Source: Campanula takesimana (lineage: Eukaryota; Streptophyta; Magnoliopsida; Asterales; Campanulaceae). Taken from it: a DNA stretch of 64,000 nt. The stretch is from NCBI GenBank assembly GCA_026119855.1, contig JAOWBW010000282.1:1510085-1574084 (forward strand), in the 5' to 3' direction. Positions within the stretch are counted from its first letter, which is position 1; every line of letters begins with the position of its first letter. The notes under the pieces were generated by a model, which was not told the origin of the DNA, made no database searches, and worked only from the letters and a program-made list of their open reading frames with translations. Positions 1-10,888 of this stretch are shown piece by piece. Position numbers and translations under genes: made by a program.

Positions 1-60
1 ATTTCGAAAAAGATTTTAAACCGATATTCACCCCCCTCTAGCGGTTCTATACCCTTGTTG
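1..60 (+). mobile_element. Sirevirus-like LTR 3' end fragment
   Basis: The first 60 bases contain a run (ccgatattcacccccctcta) closely resembling the end of the Sirevirus LTRs seen complete at 33003-33053 and 45731-45781 (ctattcacccccc then tagcctatt). This is probably the last bases of a plus-strand Sirevirus LTR that begins outside the window. Its right boundary, where Ogre-like LTR sequence begins, is approximate. No target duplication can be checked. Confidence 0.4.
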
Positions 61-998
61 CCCTTTGGGACCAACAGTGATGAACATGGCTTTGAGCCAA
101 GATAACCATTTGGATGGTTAAAGATTGAGACTTTAACATCGAAATGGATGATTCATCCAAAATAAACCTTTGGGACAACCAAAATCAACCTTTGAATGGA
201 TAAATATTGAGTCTTTATCATCCAAAGGTGACATTATTAAGGTTAAATCAAAGTTTGGATGATAAAGATTGAGACTTTACCACCCAAACATGATCACTAT
301 GGTAATAAATGAACAAACATAATATAAATGTACAAGGGCTCTCTCCATATGTGCAATGGATCACCAAGCCAAAAGTAAAGACATAAATGTAAAAACATAA
401 ATGTAAATGACATAAAGTAAATGGCATAAACATAACAAGCCATGATCATCCTTTGGTTTGTAACCCTTAATCACATATAAAGCATGAGGGCACCATGTAA
501 TTATCTCATGACTTGGTTCCAATTGATAATATTACATGAATGTAAAGATTTGGAATGAAATAATTAACAATACAAGTAGATAATGGTATAAACAAGATAA
601 ATATAAGAGATGAAGAGGAGATGGGGAGAATGCGGCCTCACCAATTTTGGGTTTCTAGCCTATCTTCCTCTCTTTCACACAAGTGTTTGTGTTTCTGTTG
701 TGATTCCAGCAGAGTTTCAGTGTCTAAAACTATTCGCCCCCCCCCCCTGAAATGATCAGCAATGGCCTTAATTTATAGGGACTGATGGCACCCAAACCAT
801 CCGTACGGCTAGGGCTCTCTCGTGGCCAAACCATCCGTACGGTTTCTCTGGTGAGCTTCTGGATTTTTCCAATTTTTATTCCAAAACAATTCTAAAGTTT
901 TTGGTTTGTCCTAGTGAGGTCCTAGTCTATCAAGTTTATCCTTGAACAGTACCAAGAGTTCCTCTAAGTTGGTTTCAATTCAGATTGGGGTACTTACA
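61..998 (-). mobile_element. Ogre/Tat-like LTR, copy A (partial)
   Basis: On the minus strand this matches the first half of the Ogre-like LTRs at 25346-27531 and 46402-48156. The shared landmarks are the terminus TGTAAGTACCCC (ending at 998), two CCGTACGG dyads (801-808, 835-842), a TATA box read as ccctataaat (about 771-780) and a C-run near 740. No polypurine tract precedes the terminus, so this is a 5' LTR or a solo LTR. If the insertion is simple, the target duplication would be catag (999-1003), but the other end is not in the window. Confidence 0.7.
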
Positions 999-1140
999 CA
1001 TAGTCTTATTCCTATTCTTATATATGTGGTTGACATATAGTTCATTTGAAAGAGTTTCTTAATGAAAGACTTAGGAAGAAGCCGCATACATCCTTAGAAT
1101 TAATATCTATTGATATAAATATATGAAATTGATTGGTTTG

Positions 1141-1667
1141 TGTTAAAGTACTTATAAAGACAAAGTACTGAATTGTTCAGTATGCAAGACTCTTGGAGAA
1201 GAACTTGTTCGGTTGAACTAGGCCCTTGACACGGCCGAACTATTCGATTATGGGCTTAGTTTTGGATGGCTTGTTCAGAAAGTTAATTAGATTCCTTTTA
1301 GATTTTAATTAAAGATTTCTTTTGTCTTCAGGGTTAGGACTCTAGCACTATAAATACTAGTGGTAACTAGTAAATACTAGTGGTAACTAGTAGCCTCCAT
1401 AACATCGAAAGTAATAGAGATATCAATAATTCTAGATCTAGAGTTTGCATAGTCAGGAATTTTGTTATCAAAATTCGTGCGACATAGATTAGTATGATCA
1501 TCAGTGTTTCTTATGTAATTGTTTCTCCGACCATATTAATAATATATGTCTCCCTTCGCCCGTGGACGTAGACAATAGGTTGCTGGTGAACCACGTAAAT
1601 TATGTTTTTTATTTTTTCGATTTGAGTTCGTTATTATCTGCTATCTCTTGAGTATGATTTACTAACA
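1141..1667 (+). mobile_element. Ty1/copia 5' LTR
   Basis: This 527-bp LTR begins TGTTAAAGTAC and ends CTAACA. A primer-binding-like site (tggcaccagag, from 1670) follows, close to the initiator-Met tRNA complement TGGTATCAGAG. A TATA-like tataaata lies near 1350, beside a 20-bp tandem duplication (tactagtggtaactagtaaa, about 1354-1393). The last 70 bp recur at 3073-3143, which identifies the 3' LTR remnant of the same element. The 5-bp flanks do not match, so one end has been rearranged. Confidence 0.7.
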
Positions 1668-1726
1668 AGTGGCACCAGAGTCTGGTTAGTTGAGAAAGAT
1701 TAGGGCATTCCGCTACAGTATAAGAG

Positions 1727-3029
1727 ATGGATTCTGAGATTGACCAGAAAATTGACCAGTTTGATGGGAAAAATAGTTTCAGTTTATGGCAGATCAAGAT
1801 GAGAGTCATGTTGCGAAGACAAAGCTTGTGGGATCCAGTGGCTGCTGCGATCAAGGGTCAGAAGTATCCGATAGGCAAGGCAAAAGTTGTTCCCACATCT
1901 GAAGATTCGAAGAAGGCTGCAAAAATATTAGTGTTGGATGAGAATGCTCATTTACATATTATCATATGTCTTGATGATGACATCCTAGCGGATGTTGCAG
2001 ATCAGGAAATAGCAGGAGGCTTGTGGCTGATGTTAGAGAAGATGTTCTTGACGAAGTCTCTAACCAACAAGCTCTACATGAAGAATACATTATTTACTTT
2101 TCATATGTCTGAAGGTACGCATATTAAGGATCACCTAGATCGATTTTCTGCATTATTACTTGAATTGCGTAATACATAGGTTAAAATCGATGATGAAGAT
2201 GCTACTCTAATTCTGTTGGTGTTTCCACCGATTTTGTATGAGTCGTATGTTGATTCATGTATAAATAAAGAGACAGTTACTCTGGAGCAAGTACAGTCTG
2301 GTCTGAAGATCAGAGAACTGCGCCAAAAGGCGAGTGGTGCTAGTACATAATCTCAGTCATCAGGTTTGGCTGCAGAAAACAGCAGGGGCATGGTAGGAGA
2401 AACAATAGTTCTTCTAGGAGGGGTCCAAAACTTGGAGATATTTGTAATTATTGCAAAGAGAAGGGGTACTGAAAATCTGACTGTCCCAAGAAGAAGAGAG
2501 AGCAGCAAGGGAAATCTGAGTCGACTCCTGCGATGGCAAGCAGTGACAATCTAGATGAGAATTGCGATTATGCACTTGTGACTGAAGAAGAAGCGTGCAA
2601 GGGAGATGCATGGGTTTTTGATTCGGGGGCTTCGTATCACATGTGTCCGTGCAAGGAGCAGTTTACAACTTATGAGCAAAAAGATAGTGGTTATATTTAC
2701 TTCCTCCGTCCCTCTTTAATCTATAAAATTTACCCATTTGGTTGTCCCACTTTAATTTACAAAATTCTAAAATGGAAATGTTTTAATACTTTTAAAATTG
2801 TGCGACCCACTTGTCATACTCACAACAATTATCCACTAACTATTTTCTCTCTCCCACCCAACCATCTACACTCACAACACATCACATTTTTCACTTTTTC
2901 CTTAATTAATGTGCCCAACTCAATTTTTTGTAAGTTAAAGAAGGACGGAGGGAGTATATGACTAATGGATATGTCTGCAGGGTAGTTTGCATGGGCTCTA
3001 TAAAAGTGAGGACTTCTGGTGATGAATCA
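1727..3029 (+). pseudogene. Decayed copia gag and protease start
   Basis: The reading frame opens at 1727 with a copia gag N-terminus (FDGKNSFSLWQIKMRVML, a UBN2/DUF4219-type gag), runs 150 codons, then hits a stop at 2177-2179. Gag-like sequence continues in broken frames. From about 2533 a frame includes the aspartic protease motif VFDSGASYHM (about 2619-2648). A Stowaway MITE (2700-2954) cuts the protease just downstream; protease-like codons resume at about 2960 and end near 3029. Integrase, reverse transcriptase and RNase H are missing, so this is a non-functional remnant. Confidence 0.75.
2700..2954. mobile_element. Stowaway-type MITE inside copia protease
   Basis: A 255-bp element with inverted ends (cttcctccgtccc at the left, ggacggagggag at the right) is flanked by TA on both sides (2698-2699, 2955-2956), as expected for Tc1/mariner-derived Stowaway MITEs. 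It interrupts the protease coding sequence of the copia remnant, so it is younger than that copy. It has no coding capacity. Confidence 0.85.
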
Positions 3030-3052
3030 CACTAATGAAAACCGGAAGCATC
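3030..3052. repeat. 23-bp copy of the MYB gene's 3' end
   Basis: Bases 3030-3052 (starting cactaatgaaaaccggaag) are identical to 3587-3609, which spans the stop codon and last six codons of the MYB gene. The copy lies between copia coding sequence (ending about 3029) and the 3' LTR remnant (from about 3073), that is, at a deletion junction. It looks like filler DNA copied during break repair. Confidence 0.75.
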
Positions 3053-3072
3053 TATAATACAATATATTAAAA

Positions 3073-3143
3073 AAATTATGTGTTTTATTTTGTCGATTTA
3101 AGTTCATTATTATCTGCTATCTCTTAAGTCTGATTTACTAACA
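3073..3143 (+). mobile_element. Copia 3' LTR remnant
   Basis: About 71 bp match the terminal part of the LTR at 1141-1667 (aattatgt through tgatttactaaca) with a few substitutions. The rest of this LTR and most of the element's interior are deleted. The sequence from 3144 to 3586 shows no gene or repeat that I recognise beyond A/T-rich tracts. Confidence 0.75.
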
Positions 3144-3588
3144 ATGTTCATGTTTATATCTTAAAAACAAAGTTATATCGATGTTTATTGAAAAAAAAAA
3201 TAGCAGGTTGTAATAAGATTTTGTTGGTATATGTCTTAGTTACATTTATAATAAAATATATTGAAAAACTACGATAAATCCGGAACGGTGCGCCGGTGTG
3301 TTTTGGAATTGGTACGTCTCCTTTTCAGTAACAAAACTGGTGCGTAGACTGAAACGGTATTTATAACTAGCATATGGAGTACATTTTTAATTAGCTTTCC
3401 CACCTGAAGAATGTGCTTTAAATAGCAAGCTAAAAGGCTTAAGATCAAGACTCAATAATTGTTTAATCAAAGAACAAACTCGAAAATCAACATTTATTAA
3501 CTTAAAATTTTTCGACCGACTTATTGAGATCAAATTCACCCCAAAAAGAGTCGAAAAATGAAAAAAAAAAAAATATAAGTCCATCGCA

Positions 3589-4308
3589 CTAATGAAAACC
3601 GGAAGCATCCGAAAACGACGTATTCACGTAATCCCTCACTTCTCTAGCAATCACATCCCTCATCACATCCCAAAACCCCGCCGGAAAACTCTCCGTCCTC
3701 GAATCCTCCGGCAACCGAGACCCACCTAACCCCGGCGGTGCCAACGACAACGTCGTCATTGGGTCACACTCCTCTACATCCACCTTCAACCCAGATCCCG
3801 ACGCACCATCCAAATCACCACCGTCCATACTTCTCTCCTCCCTCTTAATAACATCCACACCGTTATCACAAATCGGGAATTTCCTTCTATTTAACGTCGA
3901 ATTCCAATGATTCTTAACGGCATTATCAGTCCGACCCGGAAGTAATCGGGCAATAGTGGCCCACCTATTACCGTACTGAGCTTGCGCCGCCAAAATCATC
4001 TGGTCCTCAGCCTGTGAAAATGGCCGGTGCTCAACATTCGGACTCAGCTGATTACACCACCGGAGCCGACATGATTTACCCGACCGACCCTTAATGTGTT
4101 TACAAATCAAAGACCAATTTTTCGCACCGAACCGTTCAACAAATCGGGTCAGAATCTTGTCCTCCTCCGCGCTCCATGGACCTTTAATCCTATCGGGTTT
4201 GTTCAGGTCTCTCGGTTTCTTGCCGGACACAGCCGAAGAGTCGGAGGAAGAGGATTCCGATGAGGACGTGGCGCCGGAGGAGCACCTGTAATTATTGAAC
4301 GTTTCCAT
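3589..4308 (-). CDS. R2R3-MYB transcription factor, subgroup 22-like
   Basis: A 239-residue single-exon protein that should act in the nucleus as a DNA-binding regulator. The N-terminus is Ser-rich (residues 10-28). Repeat R2 (about 42-88) has Trp45, Trp65 and Trp84; R3 (about 94-139) has the usual Phe97 in place of the first Trp, then Trp116 and Trp135. Signature stretches such as GRSGKSCRLRWCNQLSP and GRTDNAVKNHWNSTL are characteristic of the MYB44/70/73/77 group. Downstream, DPMTTLSLAPPG (about 182-193) and the acidic C-terminal GFWDVMRDVIAREVRDYV (about 211-228) resemble the conserved subgroup-22 tails. Subgroup-22 genes are normally intronless and often respond to stress or hormones; that role is inferred. 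ATG at 4306-4308 is the first Met of the frame, and no stop or frameshift is visible. The nearest alternative is a MYB1/25/109-type factor. Confidence 0.93.
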   Translation of the reverse strand: METFNNYRCSSGATSSSESSSSDSSAVSGKKPRDLNKPDRIKGPWSAEEDKILTRFVERFGAKNWSLICKHIKGRSGKSCRLRWCNQLSPNVEHRPFSQAEDQMILAAQAQYGNRWATIARLLPGRTDNAVKNHWNSTLNRRKFPICDNGVDVIKREERSMDGGDLDGASGSGLKVDVEECDPMTTLSLAPPGLGGSRLPEDSRTESFPAGFWDVMRDVIAREVRDYVNTSFSDASGFH

Positions 4309-4419
4309 TTGTGTGAGAGAAAAAGATTGGTTAGTAGTATGAGTTAATGAGAATGAGTGAAGTTGGAATTACTAACTTGAAAGGAAGTTGACATTGAAGA
4401 AAAATGAGGGGATTGGGTG

Positions 4420-4428
4420 TATTTATAT
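4420..4428 (-). promoter_or_regulatory. TATA box of the MYB gene
   Basis: On the minus strand the sequence reads atataaata about 112 bp upstream of the MYB start codon, a normal spacing for a plant gene with a short leader. A Stowaway MITE begins about 115 bp further upstream, so the proximal promoter is short before MITE sequence is reached. Confidence 0.6.
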
Positions 4429-4543
4429 GGGTTTTGGTGGGTGGGTTCAATTCATGCACATTGGACATGGTGCGGTTCTTGGAAATTGCCTTGGGTAAAG
4501 TTGGTAAAGGGGTGTGTGACTAAAAGAATAAGACAATGATATA

Positions 4544-4824
4544 CTCCCTCCGTTTCATGAGAACTGAGACTTATTTCCCTTTTGGTCCGTTTCATCTCAA
4601 TTGATACTGACCAAAATGGCAAACTTTTTAATATTTTATATTCATCCAACCCCACCACTCATTCTCTCTCTTTATTCTCCACCACTAATTTTATTCAACC
4701 AACACTACTATTTACCCCACTAATTCTCTCTCTTCATTTCTACCACACATCTTCCTTATTTTATTAATATTCCTTAGTTATTGTGCCAAACAATTTGGTC
4801 TCAGTTTTCATGAAACGGAGGGAG
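4544..4824. mobile_element. Stowaway-type MITE upstream of MYB
   Basis: A 281-bp element with long inverted ends (ctccctccgtttcatgagaac / gttttcatgaaacggagggag), flanked by TA (4542-4543, 4825-4826). It lies 236 bp upstream of the MYB start codon, within promoter range. Confidence 0.9.
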
Positions 4825-4966
4825 TACAGTATAGTGAAAACTCAAAGGAAAAACTCATAGATATTGTTTTTTTTTTTTAAGGTAAAGAATAGATATTGTT
4901 ATTATAGGCCAAAAGAATATTTTAGGATTTTGTTTTCTGACAACAGACCTTTTCTTGTTGATAATA

Positions 4967-5231
4967 CTCCCTCCGGTCAAAAATAACGGTCACTTTTGGA
5001 CCAAAATTTTGATTCAAAATAATTGCCACTTTTGAGCTAAATGTTTCTCTTATCCTTGCATTGAAACTTGTTCTATTTTATTAATTATCTTAGTGTGAGA
5101 CATTAATGTAAGAAAGTTGCACACTTAATAGGGGTAAAATTGGAACTTTTGTCACTAAGTCATGATAATTATTACATTTCTTAAGAGTTGTGCAAATGCA
5201 AAAAAAGACAGTTATTTTGGATTGGAGGGAG
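4967..5231. mobile_element. Stowaway-type MITE
   Basis: A 265-bp element with ends ctccctccggtcaaaaataac and gttattttggattggagggag, flanked by TA (4965-4966, 5232-5233). Its internal sequence differs from the neighbouring MITEs, so it is a separate subfamily. Confidence 0.85.
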
Positions 5232-5430
5232 TAGATTAATTCTCAATAGTTTTGATTCAGGACATTTTGGGAGAAATCTGTTTCTACATAAGTTATAAAA
5301 ATCTTGTTTTATAAAGTTAAAGTTTAGGGTTTAAGGGTAATACTAATATTAAAAAGTTGATTTTTTATAACTTATGGAGAAACTAGTTTCCCTCAAAACC
5401 TATTCGTTTTGATTAGGAATGTAGTACATA

Positions 5431-5687
5431 CTCCCTCCGTTTCATAATACATGTCGTTTTAGACTTCTTCACACATATTAAAAAATACAATTAATACATA
5501 TTAAAAAGACATATATGCCCCTAAAAGTATCCAATTACCTAGGCATTTAAATGCTTATACAAGAAATAGTTTACAATTAATGAATAAGGGTATAATAGGT
5601 AAACAAGAGTAATTCTTTCTTCGTAATAGTAAAATGTCAAATATTTTGGAACAAAAAATTGCTCCTAGTATTATGAAACGGAGGGAG
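5431..5687. mobile_element. Stowaway-type MITE
   Basis: A 257-bp element with ends ctccctccgtttcataatac and gtattatgaaacggagggag, flanked by TA (5429-5430, 5688-5689). The interval 5690-6020 that follows has no recognisable feature. Confidence 0.88.
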
Positions 5688-6022
5688 TAATTAATAATGG
5701 TGCCGGGGCTAGTGACATTCGTCTGTATGATATTTTGATTACCGATTTTAGAATTAAATTTAATTTAATTTTGAGGTGATGGATTATTTTAATTTGAAAC
5801 CCCGCCACATTAACTGAGACCATCCATTCATAAGAGATTTAATTTGGGGAACACATTTTGTTCAATTGCAGTGCAATCAAATATAATATCATGCACACTC
5901 AAATTATTTGGTCGTAAGGAAAGTGTTAGGGAGTTTCATTAGATGGTTAGTTCATTGAACTTCACTCACTAATGTACTTAATTATGGGTTGTCATGCAAA
6001 TCCAAAAAAGCAAATCCAAAAA

Positions 6023-6190
6023 AGCAATGCTAAGAGCACAAAATAAGGGCACAAAATCATGCTCACAACATGAGGTGGCGATATTTTATTGATTGCATCG
6101 ATAATGGACCCGCCACACTCTAATTAAAAGCACCAATAAAATCATTACACTTCGGATTTTGTGACTTTTTTGTGCCCCTAGTATTATTCA
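6023..6190. mobile_element. Short inverted-repeat MITE, gcacaaaatc family
   Basis: The left end carries gagcacaaaataagggcacaaaatc and the right end gattttgtgacttttttgtgcccct, an imperfect inverted repeat. The interior (gataatggacccgccacactctaatta) matches, in reverse orientation, sequence at 17873-17983. Two copies in one window support a dispersed MITE family. Superfamily and exact ends are unclear. From 6191 to 6820 the sequence is AT-rich with no feature I can support. Confidence 0.6.
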
Positions 6191-6822
6191 TCCAAAAATC
6201 ATACGAGTATATAGGAGGAAACATAATTTCATCATATGTAGAGTACATTTTCGTACATGTTCGTACGGTGCCTTAAAAGTAGGAGGAGTGTTTTGGAAGT
6301 AATGTTTTTAGGCGCGGCAGGAGATCTGACATGCAATTTTTCATTAACTAGCGGTACTCCCGTGCGATGCCCGGCGTGACTCCAAATCTTAAAATATTTT
6401 TAAAAAATTTAAGATTTTGAAAAAAATAAATTTTAAAACTACTTAAAATTTATAAAATGACACAACGAAAAATGAGTTGAAGATAAAAATATAATGAATC
6501 TGAATAAGTATAGTAAAATTAGTATAAATTTTTATCATATAGTGTATATATGGAACATCAATACTAAACTTATAGAGAATTATTTTAGCAAGCATACGAT
6601 AAATAATTGCATAAATGAAAAAGTGTGAACAGTTTTTCAAACAATATTCTCCTCAAAAATTCATTTATTTACAAAAAAAAATCTTATTTACCTAACTTAT
6701 TTTCACCCACTTACTAAATGAATAGTGTTTTGGACAATTTTATTTCTTAACTCACTACTTTTGTTTGACTCATTTCCATTTTTTCAATTACTTAATAAGC
6801 GTGCAAAGTTAAACTAATAGTA

Positions 6823-7074
6823 CCTTTGTCCCTAAATGAGTGTCCAAATTTCATTTTAAGGGGCATCTGAAAATCTCAACTATTGTACAATTTGGTGGCA
6901 AAGATTCATATATAATTTTGTAATTTCCTTTCCAAACATTTAGTTTTGCAAGTATAAAGAGACCGGTGAAAAAAATTTCGAAAAAAACATTTAGGCACAG
7001 TTATGTTTAAAAAAATCACTCATTTTGTGATAAAAATTTCTTGAAAATGGACACTCATTTAGGGACAGAGGGAG
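6823..7074. mobile_element. Stowaway-type MITE, family 1 copy a
   Basis: A 252-bp element with ends cctttgtccctaaatgagtg and cactcatttagggacagagg, flanked by TA. It is the same family as 14709-14966 in the opposite orientation. The stretch 7075-7886 is AT-rich; it contains a short tandem repeat of tactaatatattctctccta near 7430-7530 and a possible lone Stowaway end at 7249, but no gene. Confidence 0.85.
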
Positions 7075-7886
7075 TAATATTTAAATAAGGACAGAAAGAG
7101 TATGAGTTTTCTTTTACTCCAATGGAATTCCATACTGAGAGGCGAGAAAATGGATCAAAATGTAGTTAGTAATTATTATCCTCATATCATATCATTTAAA
7201 AAGGAGTCCCGATAGTAATAATATTATACTGTAATATAATATTATCTACTCCTTCCTTCCGCCCGTTTTATTTAATATTTATAAGTCTAACTTATTTAAA
7301 ATTGAAAGTTTATAATATTTTTTTTTATTAAATAACACTTATTTATTGTGCACTACTATTCCGTATTCTAATTATTTTTTCTACTTTGCATTTCATATTC
7401 ACAATACATATCCACTTTTTACAATACATACTAATATATTCTCTCCTAATTTTATCGTGCATAGCACTAAATAGGGAGCCGTTGTATACTAATATATTCT
7501 CTCCTAATATATTCTCTCCTAATTTTATTTTTTCTTTAATTTTTCTCAAAAAATTAATCTCATTTTCCGAATCAAGATTTTAAATTCCAAACTTATAGTG
7601 TAACCTTAAAATATTTGAAAAGTCAAATAAAACTCTCACTTTGAAACAAATAAGTGTACAAACATTTAAATGTTTTTTTTTTTGGTAAAATGAATTGATC
7701 CTATAATTTTAGAAATCCAACTTTCAACCTATGTTTCATAAAAATAAAAAATCAATGAGATAATTTATTAATTTAAAAAATCACATACCTATGCTGCTCT
7801 TTGAAATTTCAAAGCTTAATTTAGGATTGCACTTATGTCTAATTCGTTGCATTATATTTACGTAACACAAAATCAGATAAATTATA

Positions 7887-8131
7887 CTTCCTCCGCCCCA
7901 GACAAAGGTTCTTACTTTTTTTTTTTAGTTTGTTTGTACCAGACTAACGTTCTTAGTTGTTTTATTACCTAAAATGAATAATGGGACCCATTTGTCATTC
8001 TCACAACAAATCTTTTTTACCCACTTTCTCTCCTACTTTCTCATACTTCGCTTTTCATACTTATAACATTTTTTTTTATATATTTCTATGTAAAACCAAA
8101 CTAAGAACCTTGCTGGAGGACACTCAGTGAG
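7887..8131. mobile_element. Degenerate Stowaway-type MITE
   Basis: The left end is cttcctccgccccagacaaaggttctta and the right end is taagaaccttgctggaggacactcagtgag, which are inverted copies with mismatches. TA flanks at 7885-7886 and 8132-8133 fit the superfamily. Confidence 0.7.
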
Positions 8132-8206
8132 TAATTAGAAATATGAGTAAAGAAAGAGGAGCATAATGGGAGTATATGTATAATGTAATTATATAGAATA
8201 TGTATA

Positions 8207-8458
8207 CTCTCTTCATCCCACTTGAAATAAATAAAATTTCCTCCTCCAACACGAGAATTAAAAAAAAAGAGTGTTAATGTAATATGTGTTGAGTATAAAA
8301 CATGACATAAGAGAATGGAATAATAATTGAAAAGTTAGTATGTGTAAAAATGAGTCTGACTAAATAAAACATCTCTATTTTAAAACTATCATATTTTAAG
8401 TGAGACACCCAAAATAGAAAATTATCTTAATTCGAGTTTGAGTGAGACAAAAAGAGCA
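8207..8458. mobile_element. Degenerate Stowaway-type MITE
   Basis: The left end begins ctctcttcatcccacttgaa after a TA. The right end (gtgagacaaaaagag) is a worn counterpart. The right boundary is approximate. Confidence 0.5.
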
Positions 8459-8484
8459 TATACACATATTCATGATAAGTAATA

Positions 8485-8703
8485 CTCCATCCGTCTCATT
8501 TAAAATTGCAAAATATGTCATTTTAGATGTCGTATAGAAATTGTAAAATCCAAAAGTACAAAGTTTTTAATAAATTTCAATTAGTGGGACTCACTTTTTA
8601 CATACAACTATCAACACTCACAACACATCACTCTTATCACTTTTTTCCTTAATTTTTGTGGTATAATTTTTTTTTTTTTCAATTTCAAAAAGGACGGAGG
8701 GAG
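8485..8703. mobile_element. Stowaway-type MITE
   Basis: A 219-bp element with ends ctccatccgtctcatttaaaa and tttcaaaaaggacggagggag, flanked by TA (8483-8484, 8704-8705). Three such elements lie almost end to end from 7887 to 8703. Confidence 0.85.
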
Positions 8704-8898
8704 TACGAAAAAATTTAATACATTTTGGTTGTACAATGAGCTGTACTCCATAACCACAGATAATGATGCAACTGTTCAGTTCCATTTTACTACACAAGCG
8801 GACAAGCCTATCTCTTCCATTTCTGGAAAAATAAATAAAATCTTCTTCATTTCTCCAAATAATTTTTCCTCAACCGCCAGATCTCCTTTGAGATCTCC

Positions 8899-8970
8899 TA
8901 TGGCAGCAGCCCCGCCGCCTCAAAACCTCTGTCAACTCTACCCCAAATATGCAATTTGGGCATACAATTG
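8899..8970 (+). other. Possible gene 5' fragment, unrecognised
   Basis: A pyrimidine-rich, leader-like stretch (8810-8898) precedes an ATG at 8899 that opens a short frame beginning MAAAPPPQNLCQLYPKY and stopping at 8968-8970. The Ala/Pro-rich start and higher GC than the surroundings resemble the first exon of a plant gene, but no following exon or homology is apparent. It could equally be chance sequence. Confidence 0.2.
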
Positions 8971-9125
8971 ATCTCTACCATACAAAGTTTTCACCATCTA
9001 AATAAAATAGATTTTTCACTTTTGTACAAAATCGAAAGGGAAAAAAGAAAAGAAATTCCCTTTAACTCCAAAAACAATGTGGATTTCAGAATGGTTGAAG
9101 CAAACCATAGTCCATTTACTATCTC

Positions 9126-9350
9126 TGGCCCGGAATAAATATCTTATATGGTTAACAAAGTTAAACTTTGACCAATTTTTAATGCACAATTATTTATTTT
9201 TATTGAAATTTCAAAAATAGTCATGAGTAGTGTTTCTATTGATGTATCAATAACCATTTTCAAAATAGTATAAAAATGCTCAAATTTTCATAGTAACTTT
9301 TTAGTCAAAGTTCAAATTAGTTGACCACATATGACATTTATTCCGAGACC
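9126..9350. mobile_element. Stowaway-like MITE with eroded ends
   Basis: An imperfect inverted repeat of about 45 bp (cccggaataaatatcttata at the left, tatgacatttattccgagac at the right, both continuing into a tttgacc-type segment). This is the internal signature of a common Stowaway family, but the usual ctccctccgt tips are worn away. Limits are approximate. Confidence 0.55.
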
Positions 9351-9548
9351 GAAATATGACTATTATTAACAGAAATATGTTCATCTCATTTCCAAAAAAC
9401 AACACATTACCATCATTCTTTTGAGAGCAGGAATCATCGACTTTTCTTTTGAACCCGTATGTTAAAAAAACATACTTATGATGATATGTCTACTATGATT
9501 AAACAACTTGAAAGACATACTGTAAAAAGATAAAAATAAAAAATCAAT

Positions 9549-9690
9549 TCAAATATCACTTGACCATATCCTCTCCGATTCCCAGTAAACCGAATCTATT
9601 TCCTTATAATCGCTCATGAACTCCCCGTAAAACCCTCCCACTCCTGCGTAATGCTCTCCCCTTACTGTTTCAAAATTTCTTACTATCTTA
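9549..9690 (-). CDS. Terminal exon of an unnamed host gene
   Basis: On the minus strand about 46 codons are open and protein-like, including GEHYAGVGGFYGEFMSDYKE and, near the end, YWESERIW, closing with a TGA at 9549-9551. The upstream side is a T-rich tract followed by AG, like a 3' splice site (about 9688-9700), with an in-frame stop just before it, so I read this as a last exon. The solo LTR at 9713 begins only about 20 bp upstream of the acceptor, so the preceding exon should lie beyond 13750. I do not recognise the protein family. There are no stops or frameshifts within the exon. Confidence 0.45.
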
Positions 9691-10812
9691 CGAAAAAAAA
9701 TAAAAAATTATTTGACACGCCCCAAGTCCCGGGATTCCCTAATAGAACCTCGAACCTGGTGCGCGTAACTAACAAGAAACAAGAAACTAACGGAAAACAG
9801 GAATAATACCTGTTAAAAACAAAACTGACATGATATGTATACTCAAGAGTAGGGAGCTAAGATAGCTCACACGAGTTCTAGACCAAGAAAATTAAAACCA
9901 AACAAGGTTACATACAGCGGAAGACATGCCTAGCAAATAAGCTGGCATCAAGAACTGTCTAAGGACAACAAATACTACCCCAATACAAGCCCAGAGTTTA
10001 TAAACTCATACAAGATCGTCCTTACCAAAATATAAAAGGACACTAACTTCGAACAAGAATATCCTGCTGAGTAAGTTCCCAGCTAAGTCGAGCCTCACTG
10101 CGTACTATCCCCTGCTTTCCTGAGGGGGGGGGGGAAACAATTAAACAAATAAAGTGTGAGATAAATCTCAGTAAGCTATTAACATGCAACTATATGTCAT
10201 GTTATCATGCAATACAAGTAGATACTCAACTAAACACATATATCAAATATCATCAAGTAACAAGTATAGGAGAGGCTAAGCCAACTCAACAAGTAATCAA
10301 GCTCAAGATATGATCAGGTAACAAGTAGTCAAGTAGTGTGAGAGGCTAAACCAGCTCACCAAGATGCACATAGGCCTATCACGCATTTGTACCTGAATCC
10401 TTCCTTATTTCTCCCAAGAATACCATTTGTTGTCGATGCTTTTCTAGCTGAGGACAACCAAGAACAAGAACAAGAACTGCTGTGCAGTATATAAGAAGAC
10501 CTGGTAACCAGTGTCATCCACAAGAACAAGATCCACGTGGTGTTCAAGACAAGAGTTAGCATTCACTTAGGTCAGACTTATTGCTCCAACCAAGGAAGCT
10601 ATGCCCTTACTATGGCCGATAGTAAGGGGTCAAGCGGAAATACATAGGGACCCGATTGTCACTTAAACCCCAGCTCTCGCGACAAGCGTGAACCTATATA
10701 TTTTCGAACAAGCAAGGAGAACCAGCTGGACTCACCAAGAATGCACAAGTAGATGTTTACTTGAACTACGAGAATATAACTAAGTCCCATAATAGTGGAC
10801 CGGTCTTTATGC

Positions 10813-10888
10813 ACCATGTAATCATGTATCATGTGCTCACGAGAATATGTACCATGTAATCATGTATCATGTGCTCACGAGAATATAA
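10813..10888. repeat. 38-bp tandem duplication in solo LTR
   Basis: Two nearly perfect copies of a unit beginning accatgtaatcatgtatcat and ending gctcacgagaatat lie side by side. Confidence 0.85.

Noticed and set aside
6355..6385. Phrase actcccgtgcgatgcccggcg as the end of a known repeat
   Set aside because: It resembles GC-rich tips of dispersed plant repeats, but no second end or duplication was found.
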